Part shown: positions 8,110 through 17,975 of the stretch, piece after piece
How the letters are laid out: each line of letters begins with the position of its first letter
Numbering within the stretch: the first letter of the stretch is position 1
Assembly (NCBI RefSeq): GCF_003336875.1
Contig: NZ_QGNJ01000013.1
Span: 62,001 to 126,000 of the forward strand
DNA length: 64,000 bases
Direction of reading: 5' to 3'
From: Oleisolibacter albus
GTDB lineage: Bacteria > Pseudomonadota > Alphaproteobacteria > Azospirillales > Azospirillaceae
The notes under the pieces: model-generated
Databases searched by the model: none
Told to the model about the DNA's origin: nothing
What the model saw: the letters and a program-made list of their open reading frames with translations, nothing else
Translations under genes and position numbers: made by a program

Positions 8110-11034
8110 TTAGAACTTCGCCGTGACACCGGCGAAGAAGCGACGACCGACCACGTCGTAGACAGACGGGTCCGTATTGTCCTGGACGTTCGGCGTGTAG
8201 AGACGCGGCTTCTGATCGAAGGCATTCACGATGCCACCGCGCAGCGAGATGTTCTCCGACACATCATAGGTCGCGTTCAGATCGAAGTACCAGGTGGCCG
8301 GGACGCCACCGGCCGTGCCGGAGCCATCGCGGACCTGACGATGTTCCATCGCACCGATGTAGCGGGCACGCACCTGTGTCGTAACCGGGCCATAGATATG
8401 CGTGGTGGTGAAGGTTCCCTTCCACTCCGGAATGGCATCGCCGATGGACGTGCCGATGGAACCGGCATATTCCAGGAACGCGTCGCCCGGCAGCGCCTGC
8501 TCCTTGAAGGTGTCAACCCAGGTGCCGACGAAGTTGAAGCCGAGCCGGCCGAGATCGCTCGGCAGGTCCGCGGACCAATCAAGCTGAACGTCGATGCCCG
8601 ACGTCTTGATATTGGACAGATTGGCCGATGTCTGCTGGACATCCTCAATCGACCCGTCAAAACCACGACGCTTGAACAGCTGGCAATAGAAGTTATTCGC
8701 TGCAAAACTCGGGTTATCCCCGTTCGAATTGAAGCAGCGGGGGATGCTCAGCTCCGCATCGATCGAGGAAATCGCGTCCTTGACCTTGATGTTATAGTAA
8801 TCGACCGACAGGGTCAGATTGGCAAGATACTCGTTCTGGAACGGCGAGTTGAGGACCGTGCCAATCGTGAAGGTGTCCGCCTTTTCCTCGGAGAGATTGG
8901 GATTGCCGCCGACCAGCGCATCAACCTGATCGTTGGACTGTTCATAGCTGTCGATCAGGCCTGCCGGCACGCCCTGGGCCAGGCAGAGCGCGCGAACGGC
9001 GGCAGCATTGGCACCAGTACGATAGGAGGACCCGACATTGCAGGGATCAAGGACCTCGGGATTGTCCTCATCCTGCGGCGAATACAACTCACCGATGTTC
9101 GGCGCGCGGACGGCACGCTGATAAGAACCGCGGAGCCGCAGCAGATCATTGACCTCCCAGCTGCCCTCCCCCTTGTAGCTGCTGAAGGTGCCAGCCGCGG
9201 AGTGATCGGAGAAGCGGTAACCGGCCGTGACACTGACCTGCTTGGCAAACGGCAGATCAGCCAGCAGCGGCACATAAAGTTCGCCGTAAAGGTCCTTGTT
9301 TTCAACATCGCCATTGAGCGACTGCTGCGCGTTGAAACCGGAGACATCGCCGGACGCCAGGACAGAGTCGGCCTTGAAGTCGTAAGTTTCAGCCCGGTAC
9401 TGACCGCCCAGCGCCAACCCGACCGCACCCGCGGGCAGCTCGAACAGATTGCCCGTGACGTTCAGTTCCACCACATCCTGTTCGATGGTGGTGGTGTTCT
9501 TCGCCGTCACCTCAACATACTTCCGGCAGGCTTCAGAGATCGCATTGAAGCCAAACGGATTGTACCCTCCTTCGCAGAGGCTGGCGCCACCATCAGCAGC
9601 CGTCAGCAGGGACTGGACGGCATTATACGAGACGTTGCCATACTGGGTTTCGGTGGTGCTGACACGCCCCGTTGCCGCGTAGAAGTCGTATTTCCAGCTG
9701 TTGATACCGGGGATATCGCCACGGAAGCCGCCCAGGACCTGGAATACGTTGTTCTCGTATTCCGAGATGCGGGGGCCAACCGTGTTGAAGCGAGTCAACA
9801 GCGGGATGTCGGCTGTGGGATTGGCACGACCGGCCGCCAGCGCAGCAAGGTCCGCCGGAATGAAGGGGTTCGTGACGGGCACGAAGAAGGACCCCTGGCT
9901 TCCGGTCGGTGCCGGGCTTGGCGCCAGCTGAGTCTTGGAGTTGTAGTTGGTGAAGAAGCCAGAGGCATAGGCTTCGATATAGTCGTTGATCTTGTAGCGG
10001 GAGGTGCCGGCAATGTTGACCCGCTCCAGCGGCAGGATCAGGGCGTTCTCCGGCTCGAAATTATAGCTGACGCGCTTATCACCACCATTGCAGCTACCGT
10101 CGAGGATGCAGGTCGACAGCTGGCTGGGATCGACCTTGACGTTGAACGGCGCCGGGGCGCTGCTGCTGTGGCTGATGCTGAACAGGCTGCCGTCGGGATT
10201 GAAGCTGTAGCGGTCGTTTCGCGACACCGTGCCCGAGCTGTAGCCGGAATATTTACCGAACACGGAATCGACCGCAGCCTGGGTCGGAGCGTTGGCGCCG
10301 AACACCACCGAGCCCCAGGGCAGGTAGGAGGTGGTGGAGGTGGCCTGGGACGTGAAATCGCGCTCGCCCTTGCCCAGCCGATCACGCTCGGAGTAGCCGA
10401 TGCTCAGGGTCGTGTTGCCTCGGCCCTGGGCAAAATTGCCGCCGAGCGTGACATCGGCCGATTTCTCCTTGGCGTCGCCCTCACCCGAAATGCCGTACTG
10501 CAGGTTGGACTCGATGCCTTCGAAATCATCCTTGAGGATGAAGTTTACCACACCGGCAACGGCATCGGCACCGTACACGGCGGAGGCACCGCCGGAGATG
10601 ACCTCCACGCGGTCAACCAGCGCGCCGGGAATGGTATTGACGTCCACCGACATGCTGGAGTCGGAGCCAATCATCCGGCGACCGTTGATCAGCACCAAGT
10701 TACGGTTGCTGCCAAGGCCGCGCAGATTGATGTTGGCACGACCGCCGGCTGAGGGGTTGTTTGATGTCGTGGTCGCGTCCGGCACGACCTGCGGCAACTG
10801 ATTCAACAGGTTTTCCGCAGTCAGGGAGCCGGTCTGCTGGAACTGCTCGGCGCCGACGGTCGACAGCGGGCTGTCAGACACAAAGTCCTTGCGCGCGATG
10901 CGCGTACCGGTGACGACGATTTCGTCCAGCGATCCCGTATCCTGGGCAAGTGCCGGCACAGCGATGGCGCTGAGTGCGGCACCTGCCAGCAGGGCGGAGC
11001 GAGCAGCGTTGCGCTTCCAACTCTCAATGATCAT
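8110..11034 (-). CDS. TonB-dependent outer-membrane receptor
   Basis: The product has 974 residues. The signal peptide covers about 1-31 (ending AVPALAQ). The TonB box DEIVVTGTR is at 37-45. The plug domain (about 55-175) contains NINLRGLGSNRNLVLINGRR, DVNTIPGALVDRVEVISGGA and SAVYGADAVAGVVNFILKD. The rest is a beta-barrel ending in the aromatic RRFFAGVTAKF, as outer-membrane insertion requires. It imports a substrate across the outer membrane with energy from TonB-ExbBD. The large size and NPSAGGRANI-type plug resemble the sugar/peptide or unknown-substrate receptors common in sphingomonads and Azospirillaceae, not a classical siderophore receptor. No substrate enzyme or periplasmic partner gene is adjacent, so the substrate is open. 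Confidence 0.93.
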   Translation of the reverse strand: MIIESWKRNAARSALLAGAALSAIAVPALAQDTGSLDEIVVTGTRIARKDFVSDSPLSTVGAEQFQQTGSLTAENLLNQLPQVVPDATTTSNNPSAGGRANINLRGLGSNRNLVLINGRRMIGSDSSMSVDVNTIPGALVDRVEVISGGASAVYGADAVAGVVNFILKDDFEGIESNLQYGISGEGDAKEKSADVTLGGNFAQGRGNTTLSIGYSERDRLGKGERDFTSQATSTTSYLPWGSVVFGANAPTQAAVDSVFGKYSGYSSGTVSRNDRYSFNPDGSLFSISHSSSAPAPFNVKVDPSQLSTCILDGSCNGGDKRVSYNFEPENALILPLERVNIAGTSRYKINDYIEAYASGFFTNYNSKTQLAPSPAPTGSQGSFFVPVTNPFIPADLAALAAGRANPTADIPLLTRFNTVGPRISEYENNVFQVLGGFRGDIPGINSWKYDFYAATGRVSTTETQYGNVSYNAVQSLLTAADGGASLCEGGYNPFGFNAISEACRKYVEVTAKNTTTIEQDVVELNVTGNLFELPAGAVGLALGGQYRAETYDFKADSVLASGDVSGFNAQQSLNGDVENKDLYGELYVPLLADLPFAKQVSVTAGYRFSDHSAAGTFSSYKGEGSWEVNDLLRLRGSYQRAVRAPNIGELYSPQDEDNPEVLDPCNVGSSYRTGANAAAVRALCLAQGVPAGLIDSYEQSNDQVDALVGGNPNLSEEKADTFTIGTVLNSPFQNEYLANLTLSVDYYNIKVKDAISSIDAELSIPRCFNSNGDNPSFAANNFYCQLFKRRGFDGSIEDVQQTSANLSNIKTSGIDVQLDWSADLPSDLGRLGFNFVGTWVDTFKEQALPGDAFLEYAGSIGTSIGDAIPEWKGTFTTTHIYGPVTTQVRARYIGAMEHRQVRDGSGTAGGVPATWYFDLNATYDVSENISLRGGIVNAFDQKPRLYTPNVQDNTDPSVYDVVGRRFFAGVTAKF

Positions 11035-11359
11035 GAAGCCAGTTCCCCTGTTTTACGCGTCTTGTCGACGTCGTTCTGAATACGGACGCGCCCTGGCCAC
11101 TGGCTAAGGTGACCGAAGATACGCCCATTGTTCGCGCCAGCAGCGTACACCGCGCATGGCAGATGATTCGAATTAGCAGAGAAGATCCGGCACACGCAAC
11201 GGCGCGCGGATACAGTCGGGGCTTTATTGCTCACCACCGTTGCATTTTTGCACAGAATGTCAGCATCGGCGCAGAAACAGTTCCGAAAGTGCCAATTGGG
11301 CGTGCAGATATCTGGCGCCGATACAGGCAATCCGCTGATAGAATGGGCACATGCGGCGG
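11035..11359. other. Gene-free region between the TonB receptor and the YihY-type gene
   Basis: These 325 bases have lower GC than the flanks. They must hold the receptor's promoter on the minus strand and the end of the YihY-type transcription unit. I found no convincing ORF, no clear -35/-10 pair and no terminator hairpin here. The open frames present have no recognisable protein features. Confidence 0.5.
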
Positions 11360-12664
11360 TCAGCCGCGCGGAGGCGTCTCGTCGGTGTTGAAGAGTTCGG
11401 CAACCGGACAGGCCAGGATTCGGCTATCCGCCGTCTCGGCCTGCTCGAACAATGTGGCCAGCCGGTGCTGCCATCCCGTCTCCAGATGTCCGACCGAGCG
11501 CAGGTTGCCGCGCAGCCCCAATCCCAGGCTGTGGCGGAGATCGTCGATGGTGGCCTGGTGCAGGTCACGGGTGGAGACCCAGGTCCCGCGCGCCGTGCGC
11601 TCCACCCAATGGGCGGCGCGCAATTGCTCCAGCATACCGTCGATGATGGCGGCGCCCACGGGGATGACCCGGGCCAGATGCTGGCGGCGCACGCCCACGC
11701 CCAGCCGGGCCGCCCGCTGCAGTTCGCCCAGGATGGCGATGGCGATGACGATGCGCTGGGCCGACAGCAGCCCCTCCGGTCCGCCCTGGGTGATCTTGCC
11801 GGCCCGCCATTCCGGCAGCACGGCGGTGATCTCCGCGCCGAACAGCACGATCGACCAGACGAGGTTCAGCCAGAGCAGGAAGATCGGCACCGCCGACAGG
11901 GCGCCATAGATGGTCTCATAGGTGGGAAACGCCGTGATATAGAGGGCGAAGCCGATCTTCGACAGCTCCATCAGCAGGGCGGCGGCCAGACCGCCGGCCA
12001 GGGCATCCTTCCAGCCGACATCGCGGTTGGGAATGGTCAGGTACATCAAGGTGAAGGCCGCCGCCTCGAACAGGCCCGGCATCAGGAAACGCAAGCCCCC
12101 GATGGCCTGGCTGCCGAACAGGTGCATGTCGGTCAGGATGCTGGAGCTGACCGACATGCTGGCCCCCAGCAGCAGCGGCGCCATGGTCAGTACGGCCCAG
12201 AACGACAGCAGCCGCACGATGATCGGCCGCGGCTCGCTGGCGCGCCAGATGGCGTTGAAGGCCCCCTCGACCGAGAAGAACAGCAGGATCGAGGTCACGG
12301 CCAGACCGATGGCGCCAAATCCGGTCAGGGCGGCGGCATTGGCCATGAAACTGCTAGCATAGCTCTGGATCTGCTGGCCGACCGACGGCACCAGGAATTC
12401 GAACAGCAGGGTCTGCGCCTGATCCTTCAGGCGGCTATAGGCGGGAAAGGCCGTGAAGATGGCGAAGGTCAGGGTCAGCAGCGGCACCAGCGCCAGCAGC
12501 GTCGTATAGGTCAGCGAGGCGGAAGCCTGGAAATCATTGTTGCGCCAGAAACGGCCGCCCGCATGCAAGAGGATGGCGCCGCCGTCCCGCAGACGGCCGG
12601 GAAGGTGCCGCAGCCCCTCCCCGACCCCCGCCAATCGCGTGGCTGCGCGGCTGCGGGGGCTCAT
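11360..12664 (-). CDS. YihY/UPF0761 (RNase BN-like) inner-membrane protein
   Basis: The product is 434 residues from the ATG at 12664, which has a strong GGGAGG ribosome site. The YihY core (about 40-300) has six membrane helices. It starts NNDFQASASLTYTTLLALVP, where the ASLTYTTLLALVPLL signature is typical, and includes VWSIVLFGAEITAVLP near the last helix. A cytoplasmic tail of about 130 residues follows. The family was once thought to be ribonuclease BN; it is now regarded as a membrane protein of unknown function, possibly a transporter. It is transcribed divergently from fabI. A long open frame continues upstream of the chosen start through fabI in antisense, but only the YihY part has protein character. 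Confidence 0.85.
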   Translation of the reverse strand: MSPRSRAATRLAGVGEGLRHLPGRLRDGGAILLHAGGRFWRNNDFQASASLTYTTLLALVPLLTLTFAIFTAFPAYSRLKDQAQTLLFEFLVPSVGQQIQSYASSFMANAAALTGFGAIGLAVTSILLFFSVEGAFNAIWRASEPRPIIVRLLSFWAVLTMAPLLLGASMSVSSSILTDMHLFGSQAIGGLRFLMPGLFEAAAFTLMYLTIPNRDVGWKDALAGGLAAALLMELSKIGFALYITAFPTYETIYGALSAVPIFLLWLNLVWSIVLFGAEITAVLPEWRAGKITQGGPEGLLSAQRIVIAIAILGELQRAARLGVGVRRQHLARVIPVGAAIIDGMLEQLRAAHWVERTARGTWVSTRDLHQATIDDLRHSLGLGLRGNLRSVGHLETGWQHRLATLFEQAETADSRILACPVAELFNTDETPPRG

Positions 12665-12679
12665 GCCCGCCTCCCGCGT

Positions 12680-12707
12680 TTGACCGGGCATGGCATTCGT
12701 GTAGGAT
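12680..12707 (+). promoter_or_regulatory. Candidate sigma-70 promoter of fabI
   Basis: TTGACC (12680-12685), 16 bases, then TAGGAT (12702-12707) followed by GCGC. Both hexamers and the spacing are the same as before the J-protein gene. It lies 75 bases before the fabI start and partly overlaps the YihY leader on the other strand. Confidence 0.45.
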
Positions 12708-12781
12708 GCGCGCCGTTTTTCCGACCCCCCCCGCTGCGCGGTCCGGCCGTCGCCGGGGAGGATCGACGCGGAGAAGAAGAG

Positions 12782-13630
12782 ATGACCGAGACCACCCCGG
12801 CCCCGCTGATGGCCGGCAAGCGCGGCCTGATCATGGGCGTCGCCAACGACCGTTCCATTGCCTGGGGCATTGCCCAGGCCGCACATGCCCATGGTGCCCA
12901 GCTGGCCTTCACCTATCAGGGCGACGCCCTGCTGAAGCGCGTGCGCCCCCTGGCCGAGCAGGTGGGGTCCGACCTGGTCCTGCCCTGCGATGTCACCGAC
13001 GAGGCCAGCATCGACGCGACCTTCGCAGCCATCAAGGAGAAGTGGGGCGGTCTGGACTTCGTCGTTCATGCGATCGCCTTCTCCGACAAGAACGAACTCG
13101 ACGGGCTGTATCTCAACACCAGCCGGGCCAACTTCGCCCGGACCATGGACATCAGCTGCTACTCCTTCACGGCCGTCGCCCAGCGCGCCGTGCCGCTGAT
13201 GGGAGCCGGCGGCAGCCTGCTGACGCTCAGCTACTATGGCGCCGAGCAGGTGATGCCGCACTATAATGTCATGGGTGTCGCCAAGGCGGCGCTGGAAGCC
13301 AGCGTGAAGTATCTGGCCAACGACCTGGGGCCGCAGGGCATCCGCGTCAATTCCATCTCCGCCGGCCCGATCAAGACCCTGGCCGCCAGCGGCATCGGCG
13401 ATTTCCGCTTCATCCTGCGCTGGAACGAGCTGAACGCGCCGCTGCGCCGCAACGTCACCATCCAGGAAGTGGGCAACAGCGCCCTGTTCCTGCTGTCCGA
13501 CCTGGGATCCGGCGTCACCGGCGAGAACCTGCATGTGGATGCCGGCTATCACACCGTCGGCATGGCCCGCGTCGACACCGCGGCCGAGACGGGCGCCCTG
13601 CTGGCCAGCATGACCCCGTCCGCCGGCTGA
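12782..13630 (+). CDS. fabI: Enoyl-[acyl-carrier-protein] reductase (NADH)
   Basis: The product has 282 residues of the short-chain dehydrogenase fold. It reduces trans-2-enoyl-ACP to acyl-ACP, the last step of each fatty-acid elongation cycle. FabI-type features are the variant nucleotide motif [13 protein letters not shown] (not the GxxxGxG of ordinary SDRs), the [20 protein letters not shown] block with catalytic Tyr and Lys in a Y-x6-K spacing, and [15 protein letters not shown] in the substrate loop. A GGAGAAGAAG ribosome site precedes the ATG. aroC follows 53 bases downstream on the same strand with its own GGAGG, so the two may share a transcript. Confidence 0.97.
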   Translation: MTETTPAPLMAGKRGLIMGVANDRSIAWGIAQAAHAHGAQLAFTYQGDALLKRVRPLAEQVGSDLVLPCDVTDEASIDATFAAIKEKWGGLDFVVHAIAFSDKNELDGLYLNTSRANFARTMDISCYSFTAVAQRAVPLMGAGGSLLTLSYYGAEQVMPHYNVMGVAKAALEASVKYLANDLGPQGIRVNSISAGPIKTLAASGIGDFRFILRWNELNAPLRRNVTIQEVGNSALFLLSDLGSGVTGENLHVDAGYHTVGMARVDTAAETGALLASMTPSAG

Positions 13631-13683
13631 CGGACGGACCGGCGGGCGCAGCGGCGCCCGCCCCTACCCTGGAGGCCCGGCCG

Positions 13684-14772
13684 ATGGCAGGCAATTCCTT
13701 CGGCACCCTGTTCCGCTTCACCACCTTCGGCGAAAGCCATGGCCCGGCCATCGGCTGCATCGTCGACGGGGTGCCGCCGCGCCTGCCCCTGGACGAACCC
13801 TTCATCCAGGCCTTCCTCGACCGGCGCAAGCCGGGCCAGTCCAGATATGTGACGCAGCGGCGCGAGCCGGACCGCGTCCAGATCAAGTCCGGCGTGTTCG
13901 AGGGGCTGACCACCGGCACGCCGGTGATGCTGTTCATCGAGAACGAGGATCAGCGCTCGAAGGATTACGGGGACATCAAGGACAAGTTCCGCCCCGGCCA
14001 TGCCGACTACACCTACTGGGCCAAGTACGGCATCCGCGACTATCGCGGCGGCGGGCGCTCCAGCGCCCGGGAAACTGCCAGCCGCGTCGCCGCCGGCGCC
14101 GTGGCGCGCCGCGTGCTGGAACTGGCGGGAACACCGGTGCTGATCCGCGCCGCCCTGGTCCAGATCGGCGCCCGCCGGATCGACCGCAGCCGGTGGGAGT
14201 GGGCCGAGGTGGAGCGGAATCCGTTCTTCTGCCCGGATGCGGAAACCGCGGCACTCTGGGCCGGGGATCTGGACGAGCTGCGCAAAACCGGCGATTCCGT
14301 CGGCGCCGTGGTCGAAGTGGTGGCTTCGGGCGTGCCGGCTGGCTGGGGCGAGCCGATCTATGACAAGCTCGACAGCGAGCTGGCCGCCGCCATGATGAGC
14401 ATCAATGCCGTCAAGGGCGTGGAGATCGGGGCCGGGTTCGCCGCCGCCGCGTTGACCGGCATCGACAATGCCGACGAGATGCGGATGGGGCCGGACGGCC
14501 AGCCCCTGTTCCTGTCGAACCATGCCGGCGGCATCCTGGGCGGCATCAGCACCGGCCAGGACATCGTGGTCCGCTTCGCCGTGAAGCCCACCAGCTCCAT
14601 CCTGACCCCGCGCCAGACGCTGGACATCCATGGGCAGGAGACGGAAATCGTCACCAAGGGCCGGCACGACCCCTGCGTCGGCATCCGGGCGGTGCCGGTG
14701 GGCGAGGCCATGATGGCCTGCGTCCTGGCCGACGCCTTCCTGCGTCATCGGGCCATCGCCGGTGACCGCTGA
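13684..14772 (+). CDS. aroC: Chorismate synthase
   Basis: The product has 362 residues, the usual length. It converts 5-enolpyruvylshikimate-3-phosphate to chorismate with reduced FMN, the last common step to aromatic amino acids, folate and quinones. The N-terminal signature [20 protein letters not shown] is intact, as are [40 protein letters not shown] and the C-terminal [24 protein letters not shown] site lies before the ATG. The product also feeds PabB, encoded 4 kb downstream. The exonuclease-BRCT gene overlaps its 3' end by 11 bases, which indicates translational coupling. Confidence 0.98.
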   Translation: MAGNSFGTLFRFTTFGESHGPAIGCIVDGVPPRLPLDEPFIQAFLDRRKPGQSRYVTQRREPDRVQIKSGVFEGLTTGTPVMLFIENEDQRSKDYGDIKDKFRPGHADYTYWAKYGIRDYRGGGRSSARETASRVAAGAVARRVLELAGTPVLIRAALVQIGARRIDRSRWEWAEVERNPFFCPDAETAALWAGDLDELRKTGDSVGAVVEVVASGVPAGWGEPIYDKLDSELAAAMMSINAVKGVEIGAGFAAAALTGIDNADEMRMGPDGQPLFLSNHAGGILGGISTGQDIVVRFAVKPTSSILTPRQTLDIHGQETEIVTKGRHDPCVGIRAVPVGEAMMACVLADAFLRHRAIAGDR

Positions 14773-15718
14773 CCCCCTGCCCCCGTCGTCACGCCTGGTC
14801 GCCATCGATTTCGAGACGGCCAATGAAAGCCGGGCCAGCGCCTGCGCCATCGGTCTGGCCTGGATCGAGAACGGGCGCGTCGTCCGGACCGAGGAGTTCC
14901 TGATCCGGCCGCCGGAACTGCGCTTCACGCCGTTCACCATCGCGGTCCATGGCATCCATCCCGACGATGTGCGCGACGCACCGGAATTCCCCGAGATCTG
15001 GCTGCGTCTGTTGCCCGATCTGGACGGTGCCTTGCTGCTGGCCCACAATGCCAGCTTCGACATGAGCGTGCTGCGCGCCATGCTGCAGCAGTACGGGCTG
15101 TGGGTACCGGAGCATTCCTTTCTCTGCACGCTGGTGGCGGCCCGCCGGCTCTGGCCCGATCTCGCGCGGCACAAGCTGAACTATCTCGCCTGGCATTTCG
15201 GCATCGAGCTGGACCATCACAAGGCCGGCAGCGACGCCCAGGCCTGTGCCGAAATCGCACTCCGCGCCATGGAGCATGTGGGCGCTGCCGATATCCGGAC
15301 CTTGGCGGCAGCCGCAGGCCTGGCATTCGGCAGTCTCACCGAAGGGACACCCTGCCGCCTCCGCTCTCCGGTCAAAACGCCCCGCGACAGCGGCACATCC
15401 CGAGCCGGGCGCGCACCGCTTCCCGCGGTTCGGACCGATCCCGTCCTGCAGGGACGGCACATCTGCTTTACCGGCGCTCTCGCGAGTCTGACTCGCGGCG
15501 AGGCCGAGTCCCTGGCTGTCAGAGCCGGATTGCAACCCCAAAGTAGCGTAACCCGGCAGACGGATTTCCTTGTGGTGGGTCGCGCCCGTGACACCACCAA
15601 GCTGATGCGGGCACGGGTCCGTCAGGCCGTGGATGGACGCCCTCTGCTTCTCGACGAGGCGGAATTCCGCGCTCTGCTTGGACTTTCGACCGACAAGCTG
15701 GCAGGCAGAATCCCGTAA
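14762..15718 (+). CDS. DEDDh 3'-5' exonuclease fused to a BRCT domain
   Basis: The product is 318 residues from a GTG at 14762 that overlaps aroC by 11 bases. The exonuclease domain (about 10-175) has the DnaQ-type acidic residues: D16 and E18 in AIDFET, the HNASFD motif, and HKAGSDA with the final His/Asp. After a linker (about 190-225), a BRCT-like domain runs to the end ([20 protein letters not shown], then [14 protein letters not shown]), of the kind seen in DNA ligase LigA. This architecture is known in DnaQ-like proteins of several bacteria. It may proofread or trim DNA ends in repair; the partner is unknown. It is probably co-transcribed with aroC. Confidence 0.85.
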   Translation: MTADPLPPSSRLVAIDFETANESRASACAIGLAWIENGRVVRTEEFLIRPPELRFTPFTIAVHGIHPDDVRDAPEFPEIWLRLLPDLDGALLLAHNASFDMSVLRAMLQQYGLWVPEHSFLCTLVAARRLWPDLARHKLNYLAWHFGIELDHHKAGSDAQACAEIALRAMEHVGAADIRTLAAAAGLAFGSLTEGTPCRLRSPVKTPRDSGTSRAGRAPLPAVRTDPVLQGRHICFTGALASLTRGEAESLAVRAGLQPQSSVTRQTDFLVVGRARDTTKLMRARVRQAVDGRPLLLDEAEFRALLGLSTDKLAGRIP

Positions 15719-15829
15719 CAAAGCAGCGTTTGCTGCGCTGCGATTCACCGATTATGTCGCGCCCTTCTCCATTTTTCGTGCATTGCCACGGTTCGAAGCG
15801 CTAAGAACACAATGAAATCAATAGCGCCA

Positions 15830-15874
15830 GCCATGGCCGGCATAGCCGGCTATGGCACATGCCTCTGGGGGCAT
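15830..15874 (+). promoter_or_regulatory. Double hairpin in the cstA leader
   Basis: GCCATGGCCGGC (15830-15841) pairs with GCCGGCTATGGC (15845-15856) with one G-T pair. A second, smaller stem ATGCC/GGGCAT (about 15859-15874) follows directly. The AGAAGGAGAGGGGAC ribosome site comes right after it. Such a leader could control translation; in E. coli cstA is repressed post-transcriptionally by CsrA. No regulator is identified here. Confidence 0.4.
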
Positions 15875-15890
15875 TAGAAGGAGAGGGGAC

Positions 15891-17972
15891 GTGTCGACTC
15901 TAATCAAGAACGCGATCTGGATCGCGGTCGGCATTTTCGGGGCCGCCTGTCTGGGCGGTATCGCCCTGAATCGGGGGGAAACGATCAACGCCTTCTGGTT
16001 CATCGCTGCGGCCGCCGGCATCTACGCCGTCGGCTACCGGCTCTATGCCGGCTGGATCACCGCCCAGGTCCTGAGCGCCGATCCCAGCCGGGCTACTCCG
16101 GCTCTGCGGCTCAATGACGGCCGCGACTACGTTCCGACCCACCGCTGGATCACCTTCGGCCATCACTTCGCCGCCATCGCCGGCGCCGGCCCGCTGGTCG
16201 GCCCCGTGCTGGCGGCCCAGTTCGGCTATCTGCCCGGCACCATCTGGCTGCTGGCCGGCGCCGTGCTGGGCGGCTGCGTGCAGGACATGGTGATCCTGTG
16301 GTGCTCCACCCGCCGCAACGGCCGCACGCTGGGCCAGATGGCCCGCGACGAGCTGGGGCCGGTGGCCGGTTCCGCCGCCCTGGTCGGCACCCTGATGATC
16401 ATGGTGCTGATCGTGGCCGTGCTGGGCCTCGTGGTGGTCAATGCCATGAAGCACAGCCCCTGGGGCACCTTCACCGTGGCCATGACCATTCCCATCGCCA
16501 TCCTGGTCGGCGTCTACATGCGTGTCCTGCGCCCGGGCCGGGTGATGGAGGGATCGCTGATCGGCCTCGTATTGCTGCTTGCCTCCACCTTCGGCGGCGG
16601 CTGGGTGGCCCATCATCCCGTGCTGGGTCCGCTGTTCGACTTCGACGGACCGACCCTGGCCCTGATGGTCATCGCCTATGGTGTCGTCGCCGCCATCCTG
16701 CCGGTCTGGCTGCTGCTGGCACCGCGCGATTACATCAGCACCTTCATCAAGCTGGGGGCCATCCTGCTGCTGGCCTTCGCCGTCATCGTCCTGCGCCCCG
16801 ACATGCACATGCCGTCGATCACGCGCTTCGTTGACGGGACGGGGCCGGTGGTGGCCGGTCACATCTATCCGTTCCTGTTCATCACCATCGCCTGTGGCGC
16901 CATCTCGGGCTTCCATGCCCTGATCTCCTCCGGCACCACGCCGAAGCTGATCGCCAGCGAGGCCGACCTGCGCCTCGTCGGCTATGGCAGCATGATGATG
17001 GAGAGCTTCGTCGGCATCATGGCCCTGATCGCGGCCTGCGTGCTGGAGCCGGGCGTGTATTTTGCCATCAACAGTGCGGCCGGCGTCGTCGGCGCCTCTG
17101 CCGATCAGGCCGTGGCCACCATCAGCGGCTGGGGCTTCCCGGTCACGGTGGAGACCATGACCACCCTGGCCAAGGAGATGGGCGAGACCACGCTGATGCA
17201 CCGGACCGGTGGCGCGCCGTCGCTGGCCGTGGGCATGGCGCACATCTTCGCCGGGGCCTTCGGCCAGAGCATGATGGCCGTCTGGTACCATTTCGCCATC
17301 ATGTTCGAGGCCCTGTTCATCCTGACGGCCGTGGATGCCGGCACCCGCGTGGGCCGCTTCATGCTGCAGGACCTGCTGGGCAATATCTGGAAGCCGCTGG
17401 GCAACACCGGCTCCTATCCGTCCACGGTCATCTGTTCGGCCCTGTTCGTCGCCGCCTGGGGCTATTTCCTCTATATCGGCGTCATCGACCCCTATGGCGG
17501 CATCAACATCCTCTGGCCGCTGTTCGGCATCTCCAACCAGATGCTGGCCGCCATCGCCCTGGCCATCGCCACGGCCGTCCTGGTGAAGCAGGGCAAAGCG
17601 CGCTATGCCTGGGTCACCGGCCTGCCGATGGCCTTCCTGGCCGTGACCACCACGGTGGCGTCGTGGGAGAAGCTGTTCTCCGTCGACCCGCGCGTGGGCT
17701 TCCTGGCCGGTGCCGACGCCCTCGCCGCCAAGCTCGAGGCCGGCACCCTGACCGGCAAGGCCCTGGAGACGGCGCCGCAGCTGATCTTCAACCAGCGTCT
17801 GGACGCCGGCCTGACGGTGTTCTTCATCCTGGTGCTGTGGGTCACCATCATCGAGATGGCCCGCATCTCCTGGCGCCACACCAAGGGCCTGTCGGTGCCG
17901 CCGCTGTCCGAAGCGCCCTATGCTGCGGCCAGCGACTTCGACGCCGCCGTGGTCACGCGTGGAGGGCACTGA
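15891..17972 (+). CDS. cstA: Carbon-starvation protein A (peptide/pyruvate transporter)
   Basis: The product is 693 residues from a GTG with an AGGAGAGGGG ribosome site; E. coli CstA has 701. It has many membrane helices with family signatures NDGRDYVPTHRWITFGHHFA, IAGAGPLVGPVLAAQFGYLP and AIACGAISGFHAL-like segments (ITIACGAISGFHALISSGTT). A characteristic LFEALFILT-type block (FEALFILTAVDAGTRVGRFM) is also present. CstA proteins take up pyruvate or peptides in starving cells. An in-frame upstream ATG at 15852 lies inside the leader hairpin and lacks a ribosome site. The small YbdD gene follows 3 bases downstream, as in E. coli cstA-ybdD and yjiY-yjiX, and a terminator closes the unit. Confidence 0.96.
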   Translation: MSTLIKNAIWIAVGIFGAACLGGIALNRGETINAFWFIAAAAGIYAVGYRLYAGWITAQVLSADPSRATPALRLNDGRDYVPTHRWITFGHHFAAIAGAGPLVGPVLAAQFGYLPGTIWLLAGAVLGGCVQDMVILWCSTRRNGRTLGQMARDELGPVAGSAALVGTLMIMVLIVAVLGLVVVNAMKHSPWGTFTVAMTIPIAILVGVYMRVLRPGRVMEGSLIGLVLLLASTFGGGWVAHHPVLGPLFDFDGPTLALMVIAYGVVAAILPVWLLLAPRDYISTFIKLGAILLLAFAVIVLRPDMHMPSITRFVDGTGPVVAGHIYPFLFITIACGAISGFHALISSGTTPKLIASEADLRLVGYGSMMMESFVGIMALIAACVLEPGVYFAINSAAGVVGASADQAVATISGWGFPVTVETMTTLAKEMGETTLMHRTGGAPSLAVGMAHIFAGAFGQSMMAVWYHFAIMFEALFILTAVDAGTRVGRFMLQDLLGNIWKPLGNTGSYPSTVICSALFVAAWGYFLYIGVIDPYGGINILWPLFGISNQMLAAIALAIATAVLVKQGKARYAWVTGLPMAFLAVTTTVASWEKLFSVDPRVGFLAGADALAAKLEAGTLTGKALETAPQLIFNQRLDAGLTVFFILVLWVTIIEMARISWRHTKGLSVPPLSEAPYAAASDFDAAVVTRGGH

Positions 17973-17975
17973 GCC

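Noticed and set aside
12665-13552. Long minus-strand open frame continuing upstream of the YihY-type gene across fabI
   Set aside because: It is antisense to fabI, has no family motifs and arises from high-GC codon bias; the YihY start at 12664 has a strong ribosome site.
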